Source of the DNA: Pseudomonadota bacterium
GTDB taxonomy: Bacteria; Pseudomonadota; Alphaproteobacteria; Rhizobiales; Hyphomicrobiaceae
Reading direction: 5' to 3'
DNA length: 64,000 nt
NCBI GenBank assembly: GCA_023423275.1
Contig: JAFAFW010000066.1
Coordinates: forward strand, 11,658 to 75,657
The notes under the pieces were generated by a model. It was not told the DNA's origin, did no database searches, and saw nothing but the letters and a program-made list of their open reading frames with translations. This document shows, in pieces, positions 34,904 through 43,088 of the stretch. Made by a program: the position numbers and the translations under genes. The stretch's first letter is position 1; every line of letters begins with the position of its first letter.

Positions 34904-35845
34904 ATGTCTGACCGCGCCAACCAGCGTGTCGCCTATTTCAACGGCCGCTACGTTCCCGAAGTCGAAGTCCGTGTGCCCTATCGCGACCGCAGCTTCATCT
35001 ACGGTGACGGCTGTTTCGACATGACGCGCACCTTCAACGGCCGCCCGTTCAAGGTCAAAGAGCACATCGACCGTTTCTACCGTTCGATGGCCTATCTGCG
35101 GATCGACATCGGCGTGGCGCCCGAGGAGATGATCGAGATCACGCACGAGGTCATCCGGCGCAATGCGCATCTCCTCGCCAAGGGTGACGACTATTGGGTC
35201 GGACAGAGAGTTTCGCGTGGCGTGCGCGCCGTGGGCGACGAGGGATGGGACCATACCGGTCCGAATGTCGTCGTCGATTGCACGCCGCTGCCGTTTGCAA
35301 AGCGGGCTGCCCACTATAGCGAGGGGATACGCGTGATTGTGCCGTCGGTGCGGCGCACGCCACCGGGCTCGCTCAGTCCGCGTGTAAAAACGCACAACTA
35401 CCTCAACATGATCGTCGGGGAGTTGGAGGCGCACGCCCAGGATCCCGACTCCTGGGCAGTCCTTCTCGATGAAAAAGGCAGTCTGGCGGAAGGCATCGGG
35501 TCCAACATCTTCGTCGTCAAGGATGGGTGTCTCCTGACGCCGCACGGCCGGAACGTGCTCGAGGGCGTCAGCCGGGAAACGGTGTTCGAGCTGGCGCGCG
35601 GACTTTCCATTCCCGTGGAAGAGCGCGATCTCGATCTCTATGACGCCTATACGGCCGATGAGGTGTTCCTGACATCCACCAGCCTGTGCATCTGCGGTGT
35701 GTCGCAGGTCAATGGCGCTCCGATCGCGGGCGGCAAGGCGCCTGGGCCGATCACCAAGAAGCTGCTCGACGCCTACTCCGATCTCGTCGGCTGCGATATC
35801 CCAGGACAGTATCTGGCAAGAGTGGGCCAGTCGGCGCTCGCCTGA
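34904..35845 (+). CDS. Class IV PLP aminotransferase (BCAT/D-amino-acid type)
   Basis: 313 residues, fold type IV. The conserved YRDRSFIYGDGCFD at the N terminus, the PLP lysine in RVKTHNYLNMI, EGIGSNIFVVKDG and EGVSRETV are visible. It could be a branched-chain amino acid aminotransferase (ilvE-like) or a D-alanine type enzyme; the sequence does not settle this. Start at ATG 34904 has GAGGGA seven nt upstream; a TTG just before is less likely. The MFS gene follows after 18 nt, so they may be co-transcribed. Confidence 0.88.
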   Translation: MSDRANQRVAYFNGRYVPEVEVRVPYRDRSFIYGDGCFDMTRTFNGRPFKVKEHIDRFYRSMAYLRIDIGVAPEEMIEITHEVIRRNAHLLAKGDDYWVGQRVSRGVRAVGDEGWDHTGPNVVVDCTPLPFAKRAAHYSEGIRVIVPSVRRTPPGSLSPRVKTHNYLNMIVGELEAHAQDPDSWAVLLDEKGSLAEGIGSNIFVVKDGCLLTPHGRNVLEGVSRETVFELARGLSIPVEERDLDLYDAYTADEVFLTSTSLCICGVSQVNGAPIAGGKAPGPITKKLLDAYSDLVGCDIPGQYLARVGQSALA

Positions 35846-35863
35846 TTCTATGGGAATTATTGC

Positions 35864-37066
35864 ATGTCCGTGCCGACGCAGACCGGCTTGAGGGCTTCCC
35901 CGGTCGTCTTCCTGATGACGCTCGCGTTCATCAACTGGATCGGTTTCGCCGGTTGGTCGGCGGTGCTGCACAACTTCACGATCGAGCGCGTCGGCTTCGG
36001 TTGGTTCGAGACCGGATTGACGCAGACTGTGCGGGAAATCCCAGGTTTTCTCGCCTTCACTGCAATTTTCTGGATCGCCTGGTTTCGCGAGCAGACGATC
36101 GCTTTTGTGAGCTTGCTGGTGCTCGGGCTCGGCGTTGCGCTGACTGGTGCGTTACCGACTGTCACCGGAGTGTTGATCTCGACCTTCGTGATGTCGGTCG
36201 GTTTCCACTACTTCGAGACCATCAATCAGTCGCTGCAATTGCAGCTCCTGCCCAAGGCGCACGCGGCCCATTTGATGGGACGCATCACATCAGCCGGGGC
36301 GGTTGCACAGTTCCTGGCTTATGGTGGCATTGCCGCGGCATGGTGGGCGGGCTGGCATGCCTATTTCGAGATCTACGTCACGATTGGTCTGTGCTGCTTG
36401 ATCATGACGGCGATCGCTTTCGCCTCTTTCGGCCGGTTCGAGGGCGCAGTGCCGCAGCGCAAGACTTTGGTGCTGAGGCAGCGGTACTGGTTGTACTACG
36501 CGGTCGTTTTCATGAGCGGCGCGCGCCGCCAGATCTTCGTTGCCTTCGGCGGCTTCCTGCTGGTCAAGAAGTTCGGCTACTCGCTGGCCGACATGGCCTT
36601 GCTGATGCTCGTGACGTCGGCCTCGACCACATTCCTGGCGCCGCAGATCGGCCGTATCGTCGGGCGGATCGGCGAGCGCAACACCATGCTGTTCGAGAAT
36701 ATCGTGCTGATCATCGTGTTCGCCGGGTATGCGACCACCGGCAGTGCGCTCATTGCAGGGCTGTTGTTTGTCGTCGACGGCATCTTCTTCCCCCTGTCGA
36801 TCGCTCAGCGGACCTACTTCCAGAAAATCGCAGATCCGGGAGACATGGCGGCGACCTCATCCGTGTCGTTTACGATCAGCCACATCGCGGCGGTGGTTAT
36901 TCCCGTCACGTTCGGCTTGTTGGGCATGGGCAATCCGGCCATCATTTTCTGGCTGGGCGTGGCGATCGCGACGACGTCTCTCGGCTTGGCCATGCTGGTC
37001 CCGCGGCATCCCAGTGCCGGAAACGAGACCGTGTTGCGGGCAGCGGCGCCCCAGCCGGCGGCCTGA
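35864..37066 (+). CDS. MFS transporter
   Basis: 400 residues with about twelve hydrophobic helices. Helix 1 (VVFLMTLAFINWIGFAGWSAVL) and the mid loop with RRQIFVAFGGFLLVKKFG typify the major facilitator superfamily; the canonical loop motif A between helices 2 and 3 is not obvious. Both halves have the usual charge pattern. Substrate unknown. It is likely in one transcript with the aminotransferase before it. A Pro/Ala tail ends the protein. Confidence 0.85.
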   Translation: MSVPTQTGLRASPVVFLMTLAFINWIGFAGWSAVLHNFTIERVGFGWFETGLTQTVREIPGFLAFTAIFWIAWFREQTIAFVSLLVLGLGVALTGALPTVTGVLISTFVMSVGFHYFETINQSLQLQLLPKAHAAHLMGRITSAGAVAQFLAYGGIAAAWWAGWHAYFEIYVTIGLCCLIMTAIAFASFGRFEGAVPQRKTLVLRQRYWLYYAVVFMSGARRQIFVAFGGFLLVKKFGYSLADMALLMLVTSASTTFLAPQIGRIVGRIGERNTMLFENIVLIIVFAGYATTGSALIAGLLFVVDGIFFPLSIAQRTYFQKIADPGDMAATSSVSFTISHIAAVVIPVTFGLLGMGNPAIIFWLGVAIATTSLGLAMLVPRHPSAGNETVLRAAAPQPAA

Positions 37067-37153
37067 GCGAGCGACGAATACGTGAGAGAGCCACCGAAAA
37101 TGGCCGCGGCCTGGCGACCTCAGGATCGTGGCTGCACACGTATGTGTCTTGAA

Positions 37154-37174
37154 AAATTAGAATCATTCTAATTT
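37154..37174. promoter_or_regulatory. Irr-type iron-control element (ICE) before mbfA
   Basis: A 21-bp palindrome with single central C, containing TTAGAA-N3-TTCTAA, the sequence bound by Irr in rhizobia. It ends 31 nt before the GTG start of mbfA, in or just behind the expected promoter, a position suited to repression under iron limitation. Confidence 0.8.
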
Positions 37175-37205
37175 AATGCCTCCGCGAACGTACACGGAGG
37201 TCAAG

Positions 37206-38162
37206 GTGCGACGGTTTTCGGAGCTGACGGAACAGGAAATCCTGGCGCTGGCGATTTCACTCGAAGAGGAGCACGGCCGGATCTACGCCGAGTATGCCCA
37301 CGCTTTCGCCGACAACTTCCCCGCGTCAGCCAAACTGTTTGCCGAAATGTCCGGGGAGGAGGACACGCATCGTCGCTGGCTTATCGAGCTGTTCCAGGCA
37401 AAGTTCGGCGAGCATATCCCGCTCGTTCGCGCTCAGGATGTGCGGGGCTTCGTGAGACATCAGCCGATCTGGCTGATGCGTCCGTTGGGTCTGGAGAAAG
37501 TTCGCGCCCAGGCAGAAGCCATCGAGCACGAGACGAGCGCATTCTATGAGCGCGCCCTGGAACGCACGTCCGACGCGTCCATCCGAAGGCTGCTCGGAGA
37601 TCTCGCAGCCGCGGAGCGTCAGCATGCAGCATTGGCCCGGCAGCTCGGTGAGACGCACCTGACGGACGACGCCAAGGCGCGGGAGGCTGAGGAGGAACGG
37701 CGTACGCTCCTTCTGCAAGTCATCCAGCCGGGGCTGGCTGGACTGATGGACGGGTCGGTTTCCACTCTGGCACCGCTGTTTGCAGCGGCCTTCGCGACGC
37801 ACAGCACGTGGGAGACGTTCCTGGTCGGCATGGCGGCCTCGGTCGGCGCTGGCATTTCCATGGGCTTCGCCGAAGCCCTCTCCGACGACGGAGCGATGAC
37901 CGGCCGCGGACGGCCTTGGATCCGCGGTACGATCACCGGCGTGATGACCACCTTGGGCGGCGTCGGACATACGCTGCCCTACCTTCTGACCGACTTCTGG
38001 ATGGCGACCTCGCTGGCCATCTTCATCGTCATCGTCGAGTTGTGGGCAATCGCCTGGATCCGGGCGCGCTACATGGATACGAAGTTCCTGCGCGCCGCCT
38101 TCGAGGTGGTTATCGGCGGCCTTATCGTGTTCGCGGCGGGCGTCGCGATCGGCAGTGCGTAG
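37206..38162 (+). CDS. mbfA: Membrane-bound ferritin MbfA (iron exporter)
   Basis: 318 residues. A ferritin-like four-helix domain at 1-150 has repeated acidic metal motifs (SLEEEHGRIY, SGEEDTHRRW, AIEHETSAFY, AAERQHAAL); a VIT1/CCC1-like membrane domain with several helices fills the second half. Bradyrhizobium and Agrobacterium MbfA export iron and protect against iron and peroxide stress, repressed by Irr. Start: I chose GTG 37206, since GGAGG lies five nt upstream; the ATG at 37176 falls directly behind the Irr palindrome and has no ribosome site. Confidence 0.9.
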   Translation: MRRFSELTEQEILALAISLEEEHGRIYAEYAHAFADNFPASAKLFAEMSGEEDTHRRWLIELFQAKFGEHIPLVRAQDVRGFVRHQPIWLMRPLGLEKVRAQAEAIEHETSAFYERALERTSDASIRRLLGDLAAAERQHAALARQLGETHLTDDAKAREAEEERRTLLLQVIQPGLAGLMDGSVSTLAPLFAAAFATHSTWETFLVGMAASVGAGISMGFAEALSDDGAMTGRGRPWIRGTITGVMTTLGGVGHTLPYLLTDFWMATSLAIFIVIVELWAIAWIRARYMDTKFLRAAFEVVIGGLIVFAAGVAIGSA

Positions 38163-38228
38163 GCGGAGTGCTGAGCGTGATGAAAGCGCGACAATCGATA
38201 AGTTTTTCCTTGAACACTGATCAATAGG

Positions 38229-38292
38229 GCGAAAATCGCATAAAAAGGGAAATTTTGGTTTACGATCTTCTCTAAATTCCCGTGATTTTCGC
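38229..38292. promoter_or_regulatory. Nested inverted repeats upstream of the XRE regulator
   Basis: Outer arms GCGAAAATC (38229-38237) and GATTTTCGC (38284-38292), inner arms GGGAAATTT (38247-38255) and AAATTCCC (38274-38281), nearly concentric. AT-rich relative to surroundings. It ends 25 nt before the regulator ATG and could be its operator or a structured leader. Confidence 0.5.
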
Positions 38293-38317
38293 ACTCTGAG
38301 TCCGCAAGTCTCGCAGT

Positions 38318-38875
38318 ATGGACAGAGATATAGATATTGGCCGGGATCAGCCGTCTTCAGCCTTTGCGATCCGGCTGAAGCAGCTCCGTGTGTTGCGTGG
38401 GTATCGGACTGCGCGTTCGTTCGCGCAGGCGCTCGAGATCGACGAGAACCGCTATACCCGGTGGGAGCGCGGCGAGGTCGAGCCAAGCGTCGCCATGCTT
38501 GGCAAGATGGCCGATATGCTGAACGTCCCGGTCGACATGCTGGTCAGCGGCGGTGACGTCGCCGCGAACCTGACGCCGTCCCTCGCGGTTCGCGATCAGG
38601 TGGCGGGCGCTCAAGGCGGTGCCGCCGCGGGCCGGGGGCCGGCTGCGGGGTTCCACGAGGAGACCAGCCGGTTCTCGTTCGACAAGTCGCCGCAGGAGCT
38701 CAGCCAGAATTTGCTGCTTGCCTCGCGCGTGCACCTGATGAGCTTGTTGGAGCGGCGGGTCGCGACGTTCACTCAGGCTGAGATCGATGCGCTGATCGCC
38801 AGGCTGACGGCTGAGCTTCCGGGCAACTCTCCAGGCAGCCTGGAAGGGCTATTCGGCGGCCGGTCGGACAAATAG
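38318..38875 (+). CDS. XRE-family transcriptional regulator
   Basis: 185 residues. A helix-turn-helix of the Cro/C1 type at about 17-77 (RLKQLRVLRGYRTARSFAQAL, then ENRYTRWERGEVEPSVAML), a Gly/Ala linker, and a C-terminal helical part with no known ligand domain. No partner toxin or phage gene is adjacent, so a self-regulated chromosomal regulator is likely. A nested dyad sits just upstream. It converges with the Mrp gene. Confidence 0.85.
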   Translation: MDRDIDIGRDQPSSAFAIRLKQLRVLRGYRTARSFAQALEIDENRYTRWERGEVEPSVAMLGKMADMLNVPVDMLVSGGDVAANLTPSLAVRDQVAGAQGGAAAGRGPAAGFHEETSRFSFDKSPQELSQNLLLASRVHLMSLLERRVATFTQAEIDALIARLTAELPGNSPGSLEGLFGGRSDK

Positions 38876-38906
38876 CGCGATCGGCGCCGATCCGGCATGA
38901 CGGAGC

Positions 38907-40424
38907 CTATCCCCGGCTCAGGCCTTTCTGCTCCAGTTCGCGGAGATAAACCGCCCACCGCTTGTTCTTCTCGCGGCCAAGCTGTTCCAGATAGGACCAG
39001 GTAAAGAGGCCGGTGTCGTGACCGTCGTCGAATACGATCCGGACGGCGTAGTTTCCGACCGGGCGCATCTCTTTGATCTTCACGTTTCGCTTGCGGGCGA
39101 CTGTGACGCGCTGCTCCGGACTATGGCCCTGCACCTCGGCTGACGGGCTCATCACGCGCAGCATCTCCGCTGGCAGTTCGTGGCTCTCGCCGCCCTCGAA
39201 TGTCGCCTTGAGAGCATCGCGGTTGGGGCTGACATCCAGCCGCGGCGGCTTCAGGCTGCGGCCTGACGCGCTTTCGATTTCTGCCCAGGCCTTGGCCGCG
39301 ATATCGCGGAAGACCTGCGCATGAAGGCTGTCCGGGCTGGTCGCGACGATCGGCTGTCCCGAATCCGAGCGCTCTCGGATTTCCATGTGCAGGGGAACGG
39401 CGCCCAGGAATGGCAGGCCGAGTTTTTCCGCCTCGTGCTGCGCGCCGCCATGGCCGAAGATATCGGAACGCTCGCCGCATTTAGGACAGACGAAATAGCT
39501 CATGTTCTCGACGATGCCGAGCACCGGCACATCGACTTTCCGGAACATGTTGAGGCCCTTGCGGGCGTCGATCAGCGCCAGATCCTGCGGCGTCGATACG
39601 ATGATCGCGCCGGACAGCGGCACTTGCTGTGCCATCGTGAGCTGCACGTCGCCGGTTCCGGGCGGCATGTCGATGACCATCACATCGAGGTCGCTCCAGG
39701 CGACCTCGCGCAGCATCTGGTTGAGCGCGGAGACGACCATCGGTCCACGCCAGATGATAGGCGTGTCCTCGTCGACCATGAAGCCCATCGACATGACCTC
39801 GAGGCCGTAGCCCTGCATGGGTTTCAAAGTCTTGCCCGAAACGACCTGTGGGCGTCCGGTGAGGCCCAGCAGTCGTGGTTGTGAGGGTCCGTAGATGTCG
39901 GCATCGAGAATGCCAGCCTTGAGCCCGATGGCCTGGAAGCCGAGTGCGAGATTGACGGCAGTCGTCGACTTGCCAACTCCGCCTTTGCCGGATGCGACCG
40001 CAATCAAGTGCTTCACGCCGGGAACGCCGGTCATCGGCCGGCCGCCGCCGGCCTGCGGCGCTTGCCCGCTCCTGCCACTCGCGGCAGCGGCTGCCTGTGC
40101 CCTGGCTTGCTGGACACGGGGATGCTCGGCGACGTTTGCGCTACCGCTGTTCTTTGCGGGTGCTGCAGCGCCGCCGCGCGTTTCCGCGGTCAAGACGGCC
40201 GTGACGCCGGAGACACCCGCGATTTTACTGACGACCTGCTCAGCCGCCTGGCGTAACGGTTCGAGATCCTGCGCGCGTTCGGCCGGAACCGTGATCGAGA
40301 AATACACCCGCTCATCCTTGATCAGGATTTCCGACACCAGGCCGAGCTCGACGATGTTTCCTTCCAGATCTGGGCCTTTGACGCGGCGCAGTTCGTCGAG
40401 AACCTGCGTCTTGGTAACCGGCAT
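38907..40424 (-). CDS. Mrp/ApbC iron-sulfur carrier with C-terminal DUF971 (HCF101-type order)
   Basis: 505 residues. An N-terminal MIP18/DUF59 domain (about 4-80), an Ala/Gly/Gln linker (85-130), a Mrp P-loop ATPase with Walker A SGKGGVGKS at 145-153, the cluster-binding CPKC at 313-316, and then a DUF971 domain (about 396-490) with the hallmarks HELPAEMLR and GHDTGLFTWSYLEQL. Mrp/ApbC proteins carry Fe-S clusters to target proteins. DUF59-Mrp-DUF971 is the domain order of plant chloroplast HCF101. Start at ATG 40424 with GGGAG upstream; the open frame continues upstream but is not protein-like. Confidence 0.93.
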   Translation of the reverse strand: MPVTKTQVLDELRRVKGPDLEGNIVELGLVSEILIKDERVYFSITVPAERAQDLEPLRQAAEQVVSKIAGVSGVTAVLTAETRGGAAAPAKNSGSANVAEHPRVQQARAQAAAAASGRSGQAPQAGGGRPMTGVPGVKHLIAVASGKGGVGKSTTAVNLALGFQAIGLKAGILDADIYGPSQPRLLGLTGRPQVVSGKTLKPMQGYGLEVMSMGFMVDEDTPIIWRGPMVVSALNQMLREVAWSDLDVMVIDMPPGTGDVQLTMAQQVPLSGAIIVSTPQDLALIDARKGLNMFRKVDVPVLGIVENMSYFVCPKCGERSDIFGHGGAQHEAEKLGLPFLGAVPLHMEIRERSDSGQPIVATSPDSLHAQVFRDIAAKAWAEIESASGRSLKPPRLDVSPNRDALKATFEGGESHELPAEMLRVMSPSAEVQGHSPEQRVTVARKRNVKIKEMRPVGNYAVRIVFDDGHDTGLFTWSYLEQLGREKNKRWAVYLRELEQKGLSRG

Positions 40425-40617
40425 CGATGGGTCTCCCAAAGAATTTGCGGCCGAGAGCAGCGCGCGTTTCATGTTTGCTTGTATTGTGACAGGCTGGCGG
40501 TGCGAAGTCACGGCTACCCAACTTTGCCGAACAGTTGGGCGGCCCCTCAGCGCCGCGGCAAGGTCTATATTGACTGGCGGAGCGGGTTGCGATGGTCTTC
40601 GTAGGACACAGCGAGAT

Positions 40618-41262
40618 ATGACGGTCGATCCGGCCACTCTGGTGACAGGCGTTCTGCTGGCGGGCGGGCAGTCCCGTCGCATGGGGGGCGGTGACAAAGC
40701 CCTGTGCGATCTGGCCGGCCGGCCGATGCTTGCGCACGTGATCGAACGGCTGTCTCCGCAGGTTGGCAGGCTGGTGCTCAATGCCAATGGAAATCCCGTG
40801 CGTTTCGCGGATTTCGGGCTCACCATCATTGCCGACCGGGATGAGACGTCCGCGGGGCCGCTCGCGGGGCTGCTCGCTGCTCTCCGGTGGACTCAAATCG
40901 AAACCCCGCAGGCGCGCTGGGTTCTGACAGCGTCGTCGGACGCTCCGTTCCTGCCGCTCGATCTCGTGCTTCGCCTTGTGGAATCGGCCTCGGCCTCGGC
41001 GGATTCCGTAGCATTCGCCGCGTCGGGCGGCCGTGCGCATCCCGTGATCGGGCTTTGGCCGGTGGATCTCGCCGATGACCTGGAGCGCCAGTTCGATGCT
41101 GGGATGCGCAAGATGCTGGACTGGGCCCAATGCCATGCTAGCGTCGCGGTCGAGTTTCCCTTCATGCGCTTCCATGGCCGGATGATCGACCCGTTTTTCA
41201 ATGTGAATACGCCCGAAGAGCTCGCCGAAGCGCGCGCGCTGATCGAGAGCAGGGCCCAATGA
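40618..41262 (+). CDS. mobA: Molybdenum cofactor guanylyltransferase MobA
   Basis: 214 residues. The nucleotide-binding signature LLAGGQSRRMGGGDKAL lies at about 13-29, then the TIIADRDETSAGPLAGLLAAL and VLTASSDAPFLPLDL strands with the Mg-binding Asp, as in MobA. It adds GMP to molybdopterin to form MGD used by many oxidoreductases. Start at ATG 40618 is the only one that fits the family. Its stop overlaps the mobB start (ATGA). A divergent promoter region of 193 nt separates it from the Mrp gene. Confidence 0.94.
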   Translation: MTVDPATLVTGVLLAGGQSRRMGGGDKALCDLAGRPMLAHVIERLSPQVGRLVLNANGNPVRFADFGLTIIADRDETSAGPLAGLLAALRWTQIETPQARWVLTASSDAPFLPLDLVLRLVESASASADSVAFAASGGRAHPVIGLWPVDLADDLERQFDAGMRKMLDWAQCHASVAVEFPFMRFHGRMIDPFFNVNTPEELAEARALIESRAQ

Positions 41263-41804
41263 GCGGCCCCCAGCGATCGGCTGAGATACCCATCGTCGGC
41301 ATTGCCGGCTGGAAGAACGCGGGCAAGACGACCCTCGTCGTGCGGCTGGTGGAGGAATTCACACGTCGCGGCTTCAAGGTCGCGACCGTCAAGCATTCAC
41401 ATCACGCGATCGATATCGACAACGGCGAAGCCGACAGCGCGCGGCATCGGCGGGCGGGCGCAGCGCAGACTGCCGTTGTCTCACCTCATCGCTGGGTGCT
41501 GATCCACGACGTAGGTGATGCGCGGGAGCCGTCGCTCGACGAGGTGGTCGGCCATTTTGACGGATGCGACCTCATCATCGTTGAAGGCTACAAATCGGCG
41601 GCCATTCCGAAAATCGAGGTGCGCCGTCAGGAGACGAAGACACGACAGCCGTTAGCCGACAGCGATCCGATGGTGATCGCGATCGCAGCGGATCACCCCA
41701 TCGATGATGCCAAGGTTCCGGTTTTCATGCTCGATGACGTTGCCGGAATAGCAGACCACCTGATGCGAGCGATCGGACCATTGGGAGAGCCGGCGTGTCC
41801 CTGA
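41259..41804 (+). CDS. mobB: Molybdopterin-guanine dinucleotide biosynthesis protein MobB
   Basis: 181 residues. A P-loop GWKNAGKTTL at about 13-22 and HSHHAIDIDN, then DLIIVEGYK, are the family motifs of this GTP-binding partner of MobA. It helps guanylylation, perhaps by bringing GTP. It overlaps mobA by 4 nt and the next gene by 10 nt, forming a three-gene coupled operon. Confidence 0.94.
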   Translation: MSGPQRSAEIPIVGIAGWKNAGKTTLVVRLVEEFTRRGFKVATVKHSHHAIDIDNGEADSARHRRAGAAQTAVVSPHRWVLIHDVGDAREPSLDEVVGHFDGCDLIIVEGYKSAAIPKIEVRRQETKTRQPLADSDPMVIAIAADHPIDDAKVPVFMLDDVAGIADHLMRAIGPLGEPACP

Positions 41805-42559
41805 TGAGAGCCGTGGGGAGGTGTCTGGCGCCGGTGTTGACCGCCGTTTGCATGGTTTCGATTTGCATGGTTTCGATGGCGGTCGCCAACAGCAAAGATC
41901 CACGGGTGCCCGCAGACCGCGAGACAGGCGGCATCCCCGTTGCGATCATCTGCACCGGCGTGAACTACACCCTTCCTGAAATTGCCAAGCGCCTGGCGCG
42001 TGACGGAGAGGGCGAAATCATCGGCTGGGATTTCGCCGATGGTGATCATCGGCCCTTCGACACGGCAAGTGGACGCGCGCCCGTCGAGCACGGCGGAGAC
42101 GGGACGGCGCTGGGTAGTCTGCTGCTGGCCCAGTCGCCGGACCTGCGGTTGTCGCCGGTGCGCTTCGATCCGCAGAGCCCAGCTTCGCTGGGGCGTGCCT
42201 TGGCCTTTGCCGGCCAGACGCACACCCGTGTCGTTTTGCTGGCCGTCAGCAGCGCGCGGCGTGAGGATTGGGACCTCTTCAAGCGCGCGGCTGAACATTT
42301 CCAGCATCTGTTGATCGTCGTGCCCGAGGCCCGCGGAGAAGCGACCGCATTTCCTGCTTCGCTTGGTTTGGACAACGTCATGGTCGTGCCGTCCAAGGAT
42401 GTGCAGGCGGTTTCGGCGGTGGGGTTCGAGGGATCGCCTGTGACGATCGCCCCGGAGATCGCCGCGGCGGTCCGCGTGGCAGCCAAAGCGGCAACCGAGG
42501 CCGCGCGCGATCCGAACCTGGACGGAGCGGCTTTGCGGAAGCTGCTTCAGGCCGAATGA
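41795..42559 (+). CDS. Secreted subtilisin-like protein lacking catalytic residues
   Basis: 254 residues with a signal peptide (1-31). The body follows a peptidase S8 layout: VAIICTGVNYTLPEI at the first catalytic-Asp strand (Cys53 in the Asp place), GWDFADGDHRPFD, VEHGGDGTALGSLLLA around the His (His99 kept but HGT broken), PVRFD, TAFPASLGLDNVMVV for the YPAS-NVI strand, and a final region where the GTSMAAP serine loop is missing. It should be inactive as a protease. GTG start overlaps the mobB stop. A partner role in molybdoenzyme maturation or as a degenerate remnant is possible. Confidence 0.6.
   Translation: MSLMRAVGRCLAPVLTAVCMVSICMVSMAVANSKDPRVPADRETGGIPVAIICTGVNYTLPEIAKRLARDGEGEIIGWDFADGDHRPFDTASGRAPVEHGGDGTALGSLLLAQSPDLRLSPVRFDPQSPASLGRALAFAGQTHTRVVLLAVSSARREDWDLFKRAAEHFQHLLIVVPEARGEATAFPASLGLDNVMVVPSKDVQAVSAVGFEGSPVTIAPEIAAAVRVAAKAATEAARDPNLDGAALRKLLQAE
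41848..41877 (+). repeat. Tandem 15-bp duplication in the signal peptide
   Basis: Two exact copies of TTGCATGGTTTCGAT in a row. Being a multiple of three, the repeat keeps the frame and duplicates five hydrophobic residues of the signal peptide core of the pseudosubtilase. Confidence 0.85.
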
Positions 42560-42568
42560 AGGCGTTGG

Positions 42569-43054
42569 CTAACCGACAGCCTCTATCATCGTTTCCAGGG
42601 CCTTGGCCGCAAAGGCACGCATATTCGCCTGCCGGTCCGCGTGACCCGTGCGCAGTGTCAGCACCCGTTCGACAGGACCACTCACGGCGATGCACGTGAG
42701 TCCGGCTGGATCGCCATAACGGTTGCCGGTCGGGCCGGCGGCGCCGGTTTCGGCGAGACCCCACGTGGCTCCATGGCGCTCGCGCACGGTACGCGCCAGG
42801 AGAGCCGCATACGGCTCGCTCGACGATCTGAGGCCGAGGCGTGTCATGTCGGCGACGGAAATTCCGAGCAGGCTTTCTCTGGCGGCAGCCGTGTAGGGAA
42901 CAGCGCCGCCGAGGAAATAAGCGGAGGCACCCGGCTGGGCGAGCAACGCGGCGCTGATCAATCCACCCGCGGAGGATTCGGAGACTGCGAGCGTGTGCTT
43001 TCGCGCTCGGAGCCGCTCAGCAAGATCATCCACGAGCGGCAAGAGAAGATCCAT
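42569..43054 (-). CDS. CinA-family nicotinamide-nucleotide amidase (PncC)
   Basis: 161 residues, only the CinA C-terminal domain. VSESSAGGLISAALLAQPGAS and LAETGAAGPTGNRYGDPAGL are the domain signatures; the active Ser/Lys/Thr pocket lies in these loops. PncC deamidates NMN to nicotinate mononucleotide in the cytoplasm. Start at ATG 43054 gives MDLLLPLVDDLAERL, the usual opening; the extension upstream into the HAD gene is not used. It follows the HAD gene by 34 nt on the same strand. Confidence 0.9.
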   Translation of the reverse strand: MDLLLPLVDDLAERLRARKHTLAVSESSAGGLISAALLAQPGASAYFLGGAVPYTAAARESLLGISVADMTRLGLRSSSEPYAALLARTVRERHGATWGLAETGAAGPTGNRYGDPAGLTCIAVSGPVERVLTLRTGHADRQANMRAFAAKALETMIEAVG

Positions 43055-43088
43055 GGCGATGTACCCCGGGGGTGAGTGACGGGCTGGC

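Noticed and set aside
35686..37152. A 488-codon frame overlapping the MFS gene on the same strand
   Set aside because: Arg/His/Asp-rich out-of-frame reading; the other frame has twelve membrane helices.
37176..37178. ATG as mbfA start
   Set aside because: Adjacent to the Irr palindrome and lacks a ribosome site; GTG 37206 has GGAGG at ideal distance.
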